Source: Polaromonas sp. CF318
GTDB taxonomy: Bacteria; Pseudomonadota; Gammaproteobacteria; Burkholderiales; Burkholderiaceae_C
Assembly: GCF_000282655.1 (NCBI RefSeq)
Contig: NZ_AKIV01000144.1
Coordinates: forward strand, 16,891-80,890
DNA length: 64,000 nt
Reading direction: 5' to 3'
Positions 32,403 through 43,262 of the stretch are shown here, in pieces. A model generated the notes under the pieces. The model saw only the letters and a program-made list of their open reading frames with translations, did not search any database and was not told the origin of the DNA. A program made the position numbers and the translations under genes. The number at the start of each line of letters is the position of its first letter. Within the stretch, counting starts at the first letter, position 1.

Positions 32403-34225
32403 TAAAAAGCCTCCTCGGGCAGGTCGGCGCAGGTCAGGTCGCGGCTTTCAACCACCTTGAGCCAGGCGTCGATCTTGGGTAACTCGTAATGATAAAAGTA
32501 GCGCATGGCTCCCATTCGTCCCGCATGCGGCGCATCCTGGGGCAATGAAAGGCTGGCCAAGGCCACGTCCAGCCACAGCCACGCCAGCACGGTGTGGCCG
32601 AAGGCCTGCATATAGGGTACCGCATTGGCCAAAGCCTCGCCGGGCTCGCCCGTGGCCCAGGCCGCCTTGGTGGCGCTGCCCACATGCTGCAGCGCCTTGC
32701 CCAGTGCGTTGGCGTGCACCGCCAGCTCGGGCCGTTGTATGGCTTTTTCAATCGTGGCGTTGATGCGGGCGGCCAGCAACTGTAGTCCCCTGCCCCCTTC
32801 CATCAGCACCTTGCGGCCCAGCAGGTCCATGGCCTGGATGCCGTGCGTGCCCTCGTGGATCATGTTCAGGCGGTTGTCGCGCCAGTACTGCTCCACCGGG
32901 AAGTCGCGCGTGTAGCCGTAGCCGCCGTGCACCTGGATGGCCAGGGAGTTGGCCTCCAGGCACCACTCGCTGGGCCAGCTTTTGGCGATGGGCGTCAGCA
33001 CCTCGAGCAGCAGGCGCGCGTCGTCGGCGGCTTGCGCCTCGGCCGTGTGGTTCTCGTCGACCAGGCGCGCGCAGTACAGCTCCAGCGCCAGCGCGCCTTC
33101 GCAGTAGGCTTTTTGCGCCAGCAGCATGCGTTTGACGTCGGCGTGCTCGATGATGCGGATCTGCGGCTGGGAGGCGTCCTTGCCGCCCACGCCCACCGGC
33201 CTGCCCTGCGGACGGTTCTTGGCGTAGTCCAGGCTGGCGTAATAGCCCGCCATGCCCAGCATGGTGGCGGCCGTGCCCACGCCTATGCGCGCCTCGTTCA
33301 TCATGTGGAACATGCAGCGCAGGCCTTCATGCGGCTTGCCCACCAGGTAGCCGACGGCGCCGGCCTGGCCGTCCACCGGGTATTTGCCTTCGCCGAAGTT
33401 GAGCAGCGTGTTGGTCGTGCCACGCCAGCCCAGCTTGTGGTTCAACCCCGCCAGCGCCACGTCGTTGCGCACGCCGGTGAGTTCGCCTTTTGCGTTGACC
33501 ATCTTCTTGGGCACGATGAACAGCGAAATGCCGCGCGTGCCGGCGATCAGCTTCCCGTCCGGCCCCGGTATCTTGGCCAGCACCAGGTGGATGATGTTGT
33601 CGGTCAGCTCATGCTCGCCGGCCGAGATCCACATCTTGTTGCCCTTGAGGCGGTAGCGCGCGCCCAGCGGGTCGGCCTCAAAGCCTTCGCCGTCGGGCAC
33701 GGCACGCGTGGTCACGTCGCTCAGCGAGGAGCCGGCCTGGGGTTCAGACAAGCACATGGTGCCTGAGAAGCGGCCCGAGAACTCGTTCTTGGCGAAAACT
33801 TCCTTTTGCAGCTCGGTACCGTGCACCATCAGCAGGTTGGCATTGCCGGTGGTCAGCAGGCCCGAGCCAATGCTGACCGAGGCCATGGCAAAAAAGGCGT
33901 TGGCCGCGGCCTCCACCGTATAGGGCAGCTGCATGCCGCCGACTTCATAGTCCTGCGCGGCGCTGAGCATGCCGGAGGCCGCATAGGCCTTTTGCGCATC
34001 GTGCGTGGCCTGGGGGAGGATGACTTTTTCGCCGTCAAAATGCGGCTCTTGTGTGTCCACGGTGCGGTTGAAAGGCGCGTATTTCTCGCGCGCGATGCGC
34101 TCGCAGGTGTCGAAGACCGCGTCGAAGGTCTCGCGCGAATGGTCGGCGAAGCGCGCGCGCCGGTTCAGCGACTCGGCGTCCAGCCAGTGGTACAGCAGGA
34201 AGTCCAGCGTGGGCCTGAGGCTCAT
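32402..34225 (-). CDS. Acyl-CoA dehydrogenase, long DmdC-like form
   Basis: A 607-residue flavoenzyme. MCLSEPQAGSSLSDVTTRAV and GNKMWISAGEHEL are the FAD/substrate motifs; EWCLEANSLAIQVHGGYGYT and QYWRDNRLNMIHEGTHGIQA contain the catalytic Glu region. The extra C-terminal domain of about 130 residues fits the long family that includes DmdC (3-methylmercaptopropionyl-CoA dehydrogenase), though most members act on other acyl-CoAs. It catalyses alpha,beta-dehydrogenation, the first beta-oxidation step, passing electrons to ETF. It is downstream of the thiolase gene by 91 bases. Confidence 0.92.
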   Translation of the reverse strand: MSLRPTLDFLLYHWLDAESLNRRARFADHSRETFDAVFDTCERIAREKYAPFNRTVDTQEPHFDGEKVILPQATHDAQKAYAASGMLSAAQDYEVGGMQLPYTVEAAANAFFAMASVSIGSGLLTTGNANLLMVHGTELQKEVFAKNEFSGRFSGTMCLSEPQAGSSLSDVTTRAVPDGEGFEADPLGARYRLKGNKMWISAGEHELTDNIIHLVLAKIPGPDGKLIAGTRGISLFIVPKKMVNAKGELTGVRNDVALAGLNHKLGWRGTTNTLLNFGEGKYPVDGQAGAVGYLVGKPHEGLRCMFHMMNEARIGVGTAATMLGMAGYYASLDYAKNRPQGRPVGVGGKDASQPQIRIIEHADVKRMLLAQKAYCEGALALELYCARLVDENHTAEAQAADDARLLLEVLTPIAKSWPSEWCLEANSLAIQVHGGYGYTRDFPVEQYWRDNRLNMIHEGTHGIQAMDLLGRKVLMEGGRGLQLLAARINATIEKAIQRPELAVHANALGKALQHVGSATKAAWATGEPGEALANAVPYMQAFGHTVLAWLWLDVALASLSLPQDAPHAGRMGAMRYFYHYELPKIDAWLKVVESRDLTCADLPEEAF

Positions 34226-34316
34226 GACGGGCTCCCCGGTTGACAGGCGGGCGGGAAGGCAGGAAACACCCGCCCTTTCTGAAGGAGCAGGGTTTCATCC
34301 ATGGTGCTTGCCCGGT

Positions 34317-35492
34317 TTAGAGGACTTCGTAAATACCGGCCGCGCCCATGCCGCCGCCAATGCACATAGTCACGCAGACGCGCTTGGCGCCGCGGCGTTT
34401 GCCTTCGATCAGCGCGTGGCCCGTCAGGCGCTGGCCGGTTACACCGTAAGGGTGGCCGACGGCGATCGCGCCGCCGTTGACGTTGAGCTTGTCCATGGGA
34501 ATGCCCAGCTTGTCGGCGCAGTACAGCACTTGCACCGCAAAAGCTTCATTGAGTTCCCAGAGGTCGATGTCGTCGATCTTCAGGCCCAGTTTGGCCAGCA
34601 CCTTGGGGATCGCGAAGACCGGGCCTATGCCCATCTCGTCGGGTTCGCAGCCGGCAACCGCGAAGCCGAGGAAGCGGCCCAGGGGTTTGAGTCCCTTCTT
34701 TTCGGCCAGGGTTTCGTTCATGACGACCACGGCGCCGCCGCCGTCGGAGAACTGGCTGGCGTTGCCGGCCGCGATCACGCCGCCGGGGATGGCCGGCTTG
34801 ATGCCGCTGATGCCTTCCTTGGTCGTGCCTTCGCGAATGCCCTCGTCCTTGCTGACGGTGACCTGCCTGGTCGTCAGGCCCATGACCTTGTCGGCCACGC
34901 CGGCCGTCACGGTGATGGGCGCGATTTCGGCTTCAAACAGGCCCGCGGCCTGCGCGGCCGTGGCCTTTTGCTGGCTCAGTGCGCCGTATTCGTCCATGCG
35001 TTCGCGCGAGATGTTGTAGCGCTTGGCGACCTGCTCGGCCGTCTGCAGCATGTTCCAGTAGATTTCAGGCTTGTTCTTGGCCAGCCAGTTCTCCTGCAGC
35101 ATGTGGGTGTTCATTTCCTGCTGCACGCAGGAGATGCTTTCGACGCCGCCGGCCACATAGATGTCGGCTTCGCCGGCGATCACGCGCTGGGCCGCCAGGG
35201 CAATGGTCTGCAGGCCCGACGAGCAGAAACGGTTGACCGTCATGCCCGAGACGGTGACGGGGCAGCCGGCGCGCAGCGCGATCTGCCGCGCGATGTTGGC
35301 GCCGGTCGCGCCTTCCGGCGTGGCGCAGCCCATGATCACGTCATCGACTTCGCCGGCCTCGATGCCGGCGCGCTTGAGCGCGTGCTCGACGGCATGGCCG
35401 CCCAGGGTGGCGCCGTGCGTCATGTTGAAAGAGCCCTTCCAGCTTTTGGCCAGGGGGGTGCGTGCGGTGGAAACGATGACTGCTGAGCTCAT
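34317..35492 (-). CDS. fadA: Acetyl-CoA C-acyltransferase (thiolase)
   Basis: A 391-residue thiolase. The nucleophile is Cys90 ([11 protein letters not shown]), the base His347 ([11 protein letters not shown]) and the second Cys377 ([10 protein letters not shown]), all at expected spacing. It cleaves 3-ketoacyl-CoA with CoA to acetyl-CoA and a shortened acyl-CoA. The FadB-type gene lies 47 bases upstream, so the pair forms a beta-oxidation module. The usual GHPLG reads GHPYG here, a tolerated change. The symbol is by function and context; chain-length preference is not deducible. Confidence 0.92.
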   Translation of the reverse strand: MSSAVIVSTARTPLAKSWKGSFNMTHGATLGGHAVEHALKRAGIEAGEVDDVIMGCATPEGATGANIARQIALRAGCPVTVSGMTVNRFCSSGLQTIALAAQRVIAGEADIYVAGGVESISCVQQEMNTHMLQENWLAKNKPEIYWNMLQTAEQVAKRYNISRERMDEYGALSQQKATAAQAAGLFEAEIAPITVTAGVADKVMGLTTRQVTVSKDEGIREGTTKEGISGIKPAIPGGVIAAGNASQFSDGGGAVVVMNETLAEKKGLKPLGRFLGFAVAGCEPDEMGIGPVFAIPKVLAKLGLKIDDIDLWELNEAFAVQVLYCADKLGIPMDKLNVNGGAIAVGHPYGVTGQRLTGHALIEGKRRGAKRVCVTMCIGGGMGAAGIYEVL

Positions 35493-35539
35493 GAAATTCT
35501 CCGGAATCTGGGTGCGTTGATCTGGGCGGTGCGCTGGGT

Positions 35540-37648
<2,109 letters not shown>

Positions 37649-37744
37649 TGCTGTGCTTCTTTCCTTGATGGAGTTTCGGTTTTTCAGTTGTCTCGGCTGG
37701 CGCTGCGGCCCTGCAAGCCCTGGTGGCGACACCGGCGGTCGCCA

Positions 37745-37796
37745 AAAAAGTACGACCGTTCTTTTTCTATTGTAGGGGGCGTTTGTGACGGCACAA
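37745..37796 (-). promoter_or_regulatory. fad promoter with palindromic operator
   Basis: On the minus strand TACAAT (37769-37774) is a good -10, with a weaker TTGTGC -35 (37791-37796) at a 16-base spacing. The expected start point lies inside a 22-base palindrome at 37745-37766, built of AAAAAG arms around a TACGACCGTT core and matching in 9 of 11 arm positions. A repressor bound there would block initiation. The ACG-N2-CGT centre is typical of TetR-family operators, such as the fatty-acid regulators of betaproteobacteria; the exact regulator is not known from this window. Confidence 0.6.
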
Positions 37797-37865
37797 GGCC
37801 CGGGTTGGGGTGTTTGGTCTATTTTTGTCCCAGCGGTGACAGGCCTACCCTATCCGCACGGTTTT

Positions 37866-38561
37866 TTACACTTCCAGCCACTCTTTGCGGATGTAGGCGT
37901 CAGCCCGCAGACTGTCGGGCGTGCCGTCAAACACGATGCTGCCGTGGCCCATGACCAGCGCACGGTCGGAAATCGCCATGGCGATGGTCAGCTTCTGCTC
38001 GATCAGCAGCACCGAAATGCCTTTGGCCTTGAGCGTTTGCAGATACTGGCCCACGAGTTCAACGATTTTGGGCGCCAGGCCCTCGGTGGGCTCGTCGATG
38101 ATGATGAGGTCGGGGTCGCCCATCAGCGTGCGGCACAAGGTCAGCATCTGCTGCTCGCCGCCCGAGAGCACGCCGGCCTCGGTGTGCTGGCGTTCGCGCA
38201 ACCGCGGGAACATCCGGTACATGTCTTCAAACGACCAGCGCGAGCCCTTGCCGGATCCCTTCTGGCCCAGCAGCAGGTTCTGGTGCACCGTGAGCTTGGG
38301 GAAGATGTCGCGGTTCTCGGGCACGTAACCTATGCCCAGGTGAGCGATCTGGTAGGCCTTCTTGCCGACGATCTCCTGCTTTTTCCAGAGTATGGAGCCC
38401 TGGCAGTCGACCAGGCCCATGATGGCCTTGGCCGTGGTGGAGCGCCCCGAGCCGTTGCGGCCCAGCAAGGCGACGATCTGCCCGGGCTGGACGTCGAAAT
38501 GCACGCCGTGCAGCACATGGCTTTTGCCGTAGAAGGCGTGGAGGTTCTGGATATGCAACAT
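37866..38561 (-). CDS. livF: Branched-chain amino acid-type ABC transporter ATP-binding protein
   Basis: A 231-residue ABC ATPase. The signature LSGGEQQML and Walker B LIIIDEPTEGLAP are intact. The Walker A reads GRNGSGRSTT, so the invariant Lys is Arg40 (codon CGC at 38442-38444). The ATPase energises the LivH/LivM permease from the cytoplasmic side together with LivG. The start MLHIQNLHAFYGKSHVL, one base after the livG stop, is well conserved. The Lys-to-Arg change usually weakens ATP hydrolysis, so LivG may carry most of the activity. Confidence 0.92.
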   Translation of the reverse strand: MLHIQNLHAFYGKSHVLHGVHFDVQPGQIVALLGRNGSGRSTTAKAIMGLVDCQGSILWKKQEIVGKKAYQIAHLGIGYVPENRDIFPKLTVHQNLLLGQKGSGKGSRWSFEDMYRMFPRLRERQHTEAGVLSGGEQQMLTLCRTLMGDPDLIIIDEPTEGLAPKIVELVGQYLQTLKAKGISVLLIEQKLTIAMAISDRALVMGHGSIVFDGTPDSLRADAYIRKEWLEV

Positions 38562-38562
38562 A

Positions 38563-39342
38563 TCAATGCCCTCCAGCTTGTGCGTCTGCCACCGAGGAGC
38601 CCAGGTAAGCCTCCTGCACACGCTGGTCCGCACGCACGGCTTCAGGCGTGTCGTAGGCAATGATTTCGCCATAGACCACCACCGCGATCTTGTCGGCCAG
38701 GCCGAAGACCACGCCCATGTCGTGCTCCACCGTCAGCAGGGTCTTGCCCACGGTGACTTCCTTGATCAGGCTGATAAAGCGGCTGGTTTCCGAGCGGCTC
38801 ATGCCGGCCGTGGGCTCATCCAGCAGGATGACGCTGGCGCCGCCGGCGATGGTGATGCCGATTTCCAGCGCGCGCTGCTCGGCGTAAGTCAGGTTGGTGG
38901 CCAGCACGTCGCGTTTTTTGTCGAGCTTGATCATGGCCATCAGTTCCTCGGCGCGCTGGTTGGCGTCGTCCAGGTCAGCCAGAAAGCGCAGGAAGGTGTA
39001 CTTGTAGCCCAGGCTCCAGAGCACGCCGCAGCGCAGGTTCTCGAACACACTGAGCTTGGGGAAGATGTTGGTAATCTGGAAGCTGCGCGACAGGCCCAGC
39101 CTGTTGATCTCAAACGGCTTTTTACCGTCTATGCGCTGGCCGTTGAGCAGCACCTGGCCACTGGAGGGCTCAAAACGGCCGCTGATGAGGTTGAACAGCG
39201 TGGACTTGCCCGCGCCGTTGGGGCCGATGATGGCGACACGCTCGCCGGCCTGTACCTGGAGGTTGGCGCCGCGGATGATCTCGGTCTTGCCGAAGTTTTT
39301 CCGCAAATCCTTCAATTCAAGCGAACAGGTGATTGCACTCAC
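38563..39342 (-). CDS. livG: Branched-chain amino acid-type ABC transporter ATP-binding protein
   Basis: A 259-residue ABC ATPase with canonical Walker A (IGPNGAGKSTLFNLISGRF), a degenerate signature region (NLTYAEQRALEIG, where LSxGxxR is expected), Walker B (VILLDEPTAGMSR) and switch His (LTVEHDMGVVF). The start is GTG, overlapping the livM stop by 4 bases. It is the partner of LivF in one transporter. The changed signature is a usual feature of several LivG proteins. Confidence 0.93.
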   Translation of the reverse strand: MSAITCSLELKDLRKNFGKTEIIRGANLQVQAGERVAIIGPNGAGKSTLFNLISGRFEPSSGQVLLNGQRIDGKKPFEINRLGLSRSFQITNIFPKLSVFENLRCGVLWSLGYKYTFLRFLADLDDANQRAEELMAMIKLDKKRDVLATNLTYAEQRALEIGITIAGGASVILLDEPTAGMSRSETSRFISLIKEVTVGKTLLTVEHDMGVVFGLADKIAVVVYGEIIAYDTPEAVRADQRVQEAYLGSSVADAQAGGH

Positions 39343-40634
39343 AACAGTTCCCTCCGCTTGATTTCTTTTTCAATGTCATCCTGGATTTCGCCCCATTGCG
39401 TGAGGAATTGGCGGCGCGTGAGCTCGAACAGCCCAAGGCCGGTGACCAGCACAAAACCCGCGCCCAGCCAGCTGTTGAGGTTGGTCGCGTTGAGCCGCAC
39501 GCCCATAAAACCGAGCTCGGGGCCCAGGGCCGCGTTGAGCTGCAGGTGGTAGACCATCTCCACCATGGCTGCTGCGCCGGCCAGCGCGGTGAAGGCCGTC
39601 ACGGCCAGGCCCAGGTAACCGACCCACAACTCCCTGAGCTTGCCGAAGGCGGCCACGCGCAGGTTCATCATGATCAGGCTGGCGATGCCGCCGGGCGCAT
39701 ACATCACCATGAACAGGAAGATCAGGCCCACATACAGCAGCCAGGCCATGGACAGCTCCGACAGCAGGATCAGCGCCACCACCAGCAGGCCGGCGCCAAT
39801 GATGGGACCGAAGAAAAACGTCGCCCCGCCCAGGAAGGTGAACAGCAGCAGGCTGCCCGAGCGCACGCCGCTCACGACTTCCGCCGTGACGATTTCCGAG
39901 TTGATGGCCGCCAGCCCGCCGCCTATGCCGGCAAAGAAGCCGGCGATGATGAAGGCGTAATAGCGCACGCGCTGCGTGTTGTAACCGATGAACTCCACGC
40001 GCTCGGGGTTGTCGCGCACGGCGTTCAAAATGCGGCCCAGCGGCGTGCGCGTGAAGGCGAACATCGCAGCGGTGCAGATAAAGCAGTACACCGCGATCAG
40101 GTAATAGACCTGGATCTGCGGGCCGAAGCTGATGCCGAACACCGGCTTGCCGTAGGCCCGGTTGGTGGTGATGCCGCCCTCCCCGCCAAAGAACTCGGGG
40201 AACATCAGCGACATGGCAAACACCAGCTCGCCCACGCCCAGCGTGATCATGGCAAAGGTGGTGCCGGCCTTCTTGGTGGTGACGTAACCGAACAGCACGG
40301 CGAAGAACAACCCCGACAGGCCGCCCACCAGCGGGATCAGCGACAGCGGGATGTAGAACGTGCCCTTGCCGGCCAGGTTCATCGCATGCACGGCCAGGAA
40401 GGAGCCCAGCCCGGCATAGACCGCGTGGCCGAAACTGAGCATGCCGCCCTGCCCCAGCAGGATGTTGTAGCTCAGGCAGATGATGACGAGGTAGCCGGCC
40501 TGCGACAGCATGGTCAGCGCCAGGCTGCTCTTGAACATCAGCGGCGCGGCGATCAGCAGCAGCGCGTACAGCGTCCACAGCAGCCAGCGGCCGACGTTAT
40601 AGGGTTTGAACTGGTAGTACGGGGTGGTAGCCAT
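39339..40634 (-). CDS. livM: Branched-chain amino acid-type ABC transporter permease
   Basis: A 431-residue inner-membrane permease with about ten hydrophobic segments. GQGGMLSFGHAVYAGLGSFL is the conserved LivM block, and GGLAAINSEIVTAEVVSG and GGATFFFGPIIGAGLLVVAL follow. It forms the channel with LivH. The C-terminal tail past residue 400 is polar (FELTRRQFLTQWGEIQDDIE) and cytoplasmic. It overlaps livG and follows livH by 9 bases. Confidence 0.93.
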   Translation of the reverse strand: MATTPYYQFKPYNVGRWLLWTLYALLLIAAPLMFKSSLALTMLSQAGYLVIICLSYNILLGQGGMLSFGHAVYAGLGSFLAVHAMNLAGKGTFYIPLSLIPLVGGLSGLFFAVLFGYVTTKKAGTTFAMITLGVGELVFAMSLMFPEFFGGEGGITTNRAYGKPVFGISFGPQIQVYYLIAVYCFICTAAMFAFTRTPLGRILNAVRDNPERVEFIGYNTQRVRYYAFIIAGFFAGIGGGLAAINSEIVTAEVVSGVRSGSLLLFTFLGGATFFFGPIIGAGLLVVALILLSELSMAWLLYVGLIFLFMVMYAPGGIASLIMMNLRVAAFGKLRELWVGYLGLAVTAFTALAGAAAMVEMVYHLQLNAALGPELGFMGVRLNATNLNSWLGAGFVLVTGLGLFELTRRQFLTQWGEIQDDIEKEIKRRELL

Positions 40635-40643
40635 ATGCGTGCC

Positions 40644-41597
40644 TCAACCTTCCCGCGTGCCAAGCAGGCCCTTGGGCCTGAAGATCAGGATCAGCACCAG
40701 GAACAGGAAAGGCAGTATGGGCGCCACCTGCGAAATCGTGAGCTTGAGCAGCGGGTAGCCGAAGGTCTCGGGCGTCACGGTGTAGCTGAACCTGGCCAGC
40801 AGCGTCATCAGCGACTGGTCCATCTGCACCGCGAAGGTCTGTATCAGGCCTATCAGCAGCGACGCCAGGAAGGCGCCGCTGAGCGAACCCATGCCGCCCA
40901 CCACCACGACCACAAAAATGATGGCACCCACCGAGCCGGCCATGGCAGGCTCGGTGATGAAGGTGTTGCCGCCAATGACGCCGGCCAGGCCCGCGAGCGC
41001 CGCGCCGCCGCCGAAGACCAGCATGAAAACGCGCGGCACGTTGTGGCCCAGGGCTTCCACCGTTTCAGGGTGGGTCAGCGCGGCCTGGATGACCAGGCCT
41101 ATGCGGGTGCGCGTGAGCAGCAGCCAGATGCCGGCCAGCATGGCCAGCGAGATGAACATGATGAAGGCGCGCGATTTCGGGAAATTGGTGCCGAACACCG
41201 TGAACAGCGGGCCCTGCAGGCCTTCGGGCAGCACGTAGTTGACGGCCGAGCGGCCCCACACCAGTTGCACCAGCTCCAGCAGCAGGTAGGACAGCCCGAA
41301 GGTGACCAGCAGCTCGGGCACATGGCCGAACTTGTGCACCTTGCGCAGGCAAAAGCGCTCGAAGGCCGCGCCCATGGCAAACACCAGCAGCGGCGCCACC
41401 AGCAGCGACCACCAAAAGCCTATGACCTGCGAGGTGCTGTAGGCAATGTAGGCGCCGACCATGTAGAAGGACGCGTGCGCGAAATTGAGCACGCCCATCA
41501 TGCTGAAGATCAGTGTCAGGCCGGAGCTGAGCATGAACAGCAGCAAGCCGTAGCTGAGGCCGTTGAGCATCGCAATGGTGAAGGATTCCAGATTCAT
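40644..41597 (-). CDS. livH: Branched-chain amino acid-type ABC transporter permease
   Basis: A 317-residue permease with about eight membrane helices. LNGLSYGLLLFMLSSGLTLI, GVLNFAHASFYMVGAYIAYS and GGMGSLSGAFLASLLIGLIQ are typical LivH blocks. It pairs with LivM. It lies 85 bases downstream of livJ, separated from it by an intrinsic terminator, which would lower its expression relative to the binding protein. Confidence 0.93.
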   Translation of the reverse strand: MNLESFTIAMLNGLSYGLLLFMLSSGLTLIFSMMGVLNFAHASFYMVGAYIAYSTSQVIGFWWSLLVAPLLVFAMGAAFERFCLRKVHKFGHVPELLVTFGLSYLLLELVQLVWGRSAVNYVLPEGLQGPLFTVFGTNFPKSRAFIMFISLAMLAGIWLLLTRTRIGLVIQAALTHPETVEALGHNVPRVFMLVFGGGAALAGLAGVIGGNTFITEPAMAGSVGAIIFVVVVVGGMGSLSGAFLASLLIGLIQTFAVQMDQSLMTLLARFSYTVTPETFGYPLLKLTISQVAPILPFLFLVLILIFRPKGLLGTREG

Positions 41598-41629
41598 CGA
41601 TAAGCGCCTGTTGCAATAAAAGCCGGATG

Positions 41630-41658
41630 AAAAAAAGGCCCGAACTCGGATCGGGCCT
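41630..41658 (-). terminator. Intrinsic terminator between livJ and livH
   Basis: AGGCCCGA-ACTCGGA-TCGGGCCT forms a perfect 8-base stem with a 7-base loop. Seven A residues precede it on the plus strand (41630-41636), giving a T-run on the minus-strand transcript. This is a full rho-independent terminator just after livJ. Partial read-through would supply the permease and ATPase genes. Confidence 0.8.
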
Positions 41659-41682
41659 GTGTCCGTCAGCGGGACGCCGGTG

Positions 41683-43008
41683 TCATCCCGGGCGCTTCAT
41701 CTGGCACGAGGTGGGCGTGCTGGCCACATAGGGCTCATAGTATTTGACCGGCACAAAGGTGTAGCCCGTGTTCTCGGCATCGTAGGGGTATTTGCCGCCG
41801 GCTTTTTCCCATTTGTCGATGTACAGGCCTTGCTGCAGCTGGTGGTCGGTCTTGCGCATCTCGACGTCGCCGTTAAAGCTCTTGAAGCGCAGGCCTTCCA
41901 TGGCCTTGGCCACCACGGCCGGCTCGGTCGACTTGGTCTGCGCCATGGCTTCGGTCAGGATGGTGAAGGCGTGGTAGATCGCGCCGGTGTAGAAGTCGTC
42001 GTTGAACTTCTTTTTGTACTCGGCCTGGATCTGCTGGATCTCGCCGCCCATGTTGAGGTGGTTGTAGGACACCATGTAGACGCGCCCGGCCGAGCCCGCG
42101 CCCAGCGCGGTCGGCGTGCCGGTAACGCCGGCGTAGTAGGTGTAGAACTTGACGTTGTTCAGACCGGCCTCATTGGCGGCCTTCACCAGCAGAGACAGGT
42201 CGGAGCCCCAGTTGCCGGTGATCACGGTGTCGGCGCCCGACTGCTTGATCTTGGCGATGTAGGGCGCGAAGTCGCGCACCTGGGCCAGCGGGTGCAGGTC
42301 TTCACCGACGATTTGGATGTCGGGACGCTTGCTGCCCAGGTTGGCCTTGGCGAACTTGGCGACCTGCTGGCCGTGCGAGTAGTTCTGGTTGATCAGGTAA
42401 ACCTTCTTGATGTCCGGCTGCTCCTTCATGAAGGCCGTGAGCGCCTCCATCTTCATGGAGGTGTCGGCATCCAGGCGGAAGTGCCAGTAGTCGCACTTGC
42501 TGTTGGTGAGATCTGGGTCCACTGCGGCGTAGTTGAGGTAGACGACTTCCTTGCCGGGATTGCGTTCGTTGTACTTGGACAGCGCGTCCATGATGGCCAG
42601 CGCCGGGCCCGAGCCGTTGCCCTGCACGATGTAGCGCGCGCCCTGGTCGATGGCGGACTTCAGCGCGTTGGTGGTTTCCTGCGGGCTGAGCTTGTTGTCG
42701 ATGCCGATGATCTCGAACTTCACGCCGGCCTTGTTCTTTTTGCTGAACTGCTCGGCCAGGAACTGGAAGCCCTTGAGCTGGTTGGTGCCGACCGCCGCCA
42801 TCAGGCCGGAGAGCGGATCCAGCCAGGCGATCTTGACGGTCTGGTTCAGGTTCACGGCACCACCTGCGGCGGGCGCTGCGGTTGCGGCCTTGGCGGGAGC
42901 GGCAGCCTTGGCAGGTGCCTGGGCCATCGTCATGCCGCTGTAGAGCATGGCGGACACCGCCAGGGCGACGCCTGCATGCCGCGCGAAAAATCGGGTTTGG
43001 GTTGTCAT
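41683..43008 (-). CDS. livJ: Periplasmic substrate-binding protein of the Liv-type ABC transporter
   Basis: A 441-residue Peripla_BP_6 protein. The signal peptide ends near residue 30 (MLYSGMTMAQA), followed by a low-complexity Ala/Pro/Lys linker and the first lobe (VKIAWLDPLSGLMAAVGTNQ). IDNKLSPQETTNALKSAIDQ, VYLINQNYSHGQQVAKFAKA and GADTVITGNWGSDLSLLVKA are family blocks. The ligand could be branched-chain amino acids, an amide or an aromatic or short-chain acid; the nearby acyl-CoA ligase makes an organic acid or amino acid plausible. AGGAGA precedes the start. Confidence 0.9.
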   Translation of the reverse strand: MTTQTRFFARHAGVALAVSAMLYSGMTMAQAPAKAAAPAKAATAAPAAGGAVNLNQTVKIAWLDPLSGLMAAVGTNQLKGFQFLAEQFSKKNKAGVKFEIIGIDNKLSPQETTNALKSAIDQGARYIVQGNGSGPALAIMDALSKYNERNPGKEVVYLNYAAVDPDLTNSKCDYWHFRLDADTSMKMEALTAFMKEQPDIKKVYLINQNYSHGQQVAKFAKANLGSKRPDIQIVGEDLHPLAQVRDFAPYIAKIKQSGADTVITGNWGSDLSLLVKAANEAGLNNVKFYTYYAGVTGTPTALGAGSAGRVYMVSYNHLNMGGEIQQIQAEYKKKFNDDFYTGAIYHAFTILTEAMAQTKSTEPAVVAKAMEGLRFKSFNGDVEMRKTDHQLQQGLYIDKWEKAGGKYPYDAENTGYTFVPVKYYEPYVASTPTSCQMKRPG

Positions 43009-43116
43009 CCCTTGTCTCCTGAAAATTTATGAATTTGCGAACGAAAAACCTGACGGGAACCGGCAAAGGTTAGGTTAATTAATGCTGCACTGCGTCAGGG
43101 AATGCCCTAGCGATAT

Positions 43117-43130
43117 GTCACGAACGTGAC
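43117..43130. promoter_or_regulatory. Palindrome upstream of livJ
   Basis: GTCACGAACGTGAC is an inverted repeat with 6-base perfect arms around AA, 109 bases before the livJ start. The TCACG/CGTGA halves recall operators of dimeric regulators. It sits directly beside the dispersed repeat at 43141, so it could also be linked to that element. Confidence 0.35.
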
Positions 43131-43140
43131 CAGAGATGTA

Positions 43141-43222
43141 GCCCCCACAGTCGTTCACTGCGTGTAACTCCTTGCCCCCGGAGGGGGCCGCCCGCCTGCG
43201 GCCCGGCAAAGCCGGTTCCGCG
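43141..43222 (+). repeat. Dispersed double-hairpin intergenic repeat, copy A
   Basis: About 82 bases starting GCCCCCAC and ending GGTTCCGCG. It contains a GCCCCCGGAGGGGGC palindrome and a CCGGCAAAGCCGG hairpin. The last 30 or so bases are almost identical to 63940-63973. It lies between the acyl-CoA ligase and livJ, both on the minus strand, and may end the livJ upstream or ligase downstream transcript. Confidence 0.7.
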
Positions 43223-43262
43223 TCTCATGCTTGGTTTGATTCGCCCACCTCGAACTTTTGTT

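Noticed and set aside
39333..41603. A very long open frame on the plus strand opposite livM and livH.
   Set aside because: It is antisense to two clear permease genes, is rich in Gln/His/Arg as expected for a shadow frame in GC-rich DNA, and has no recognisable domain.
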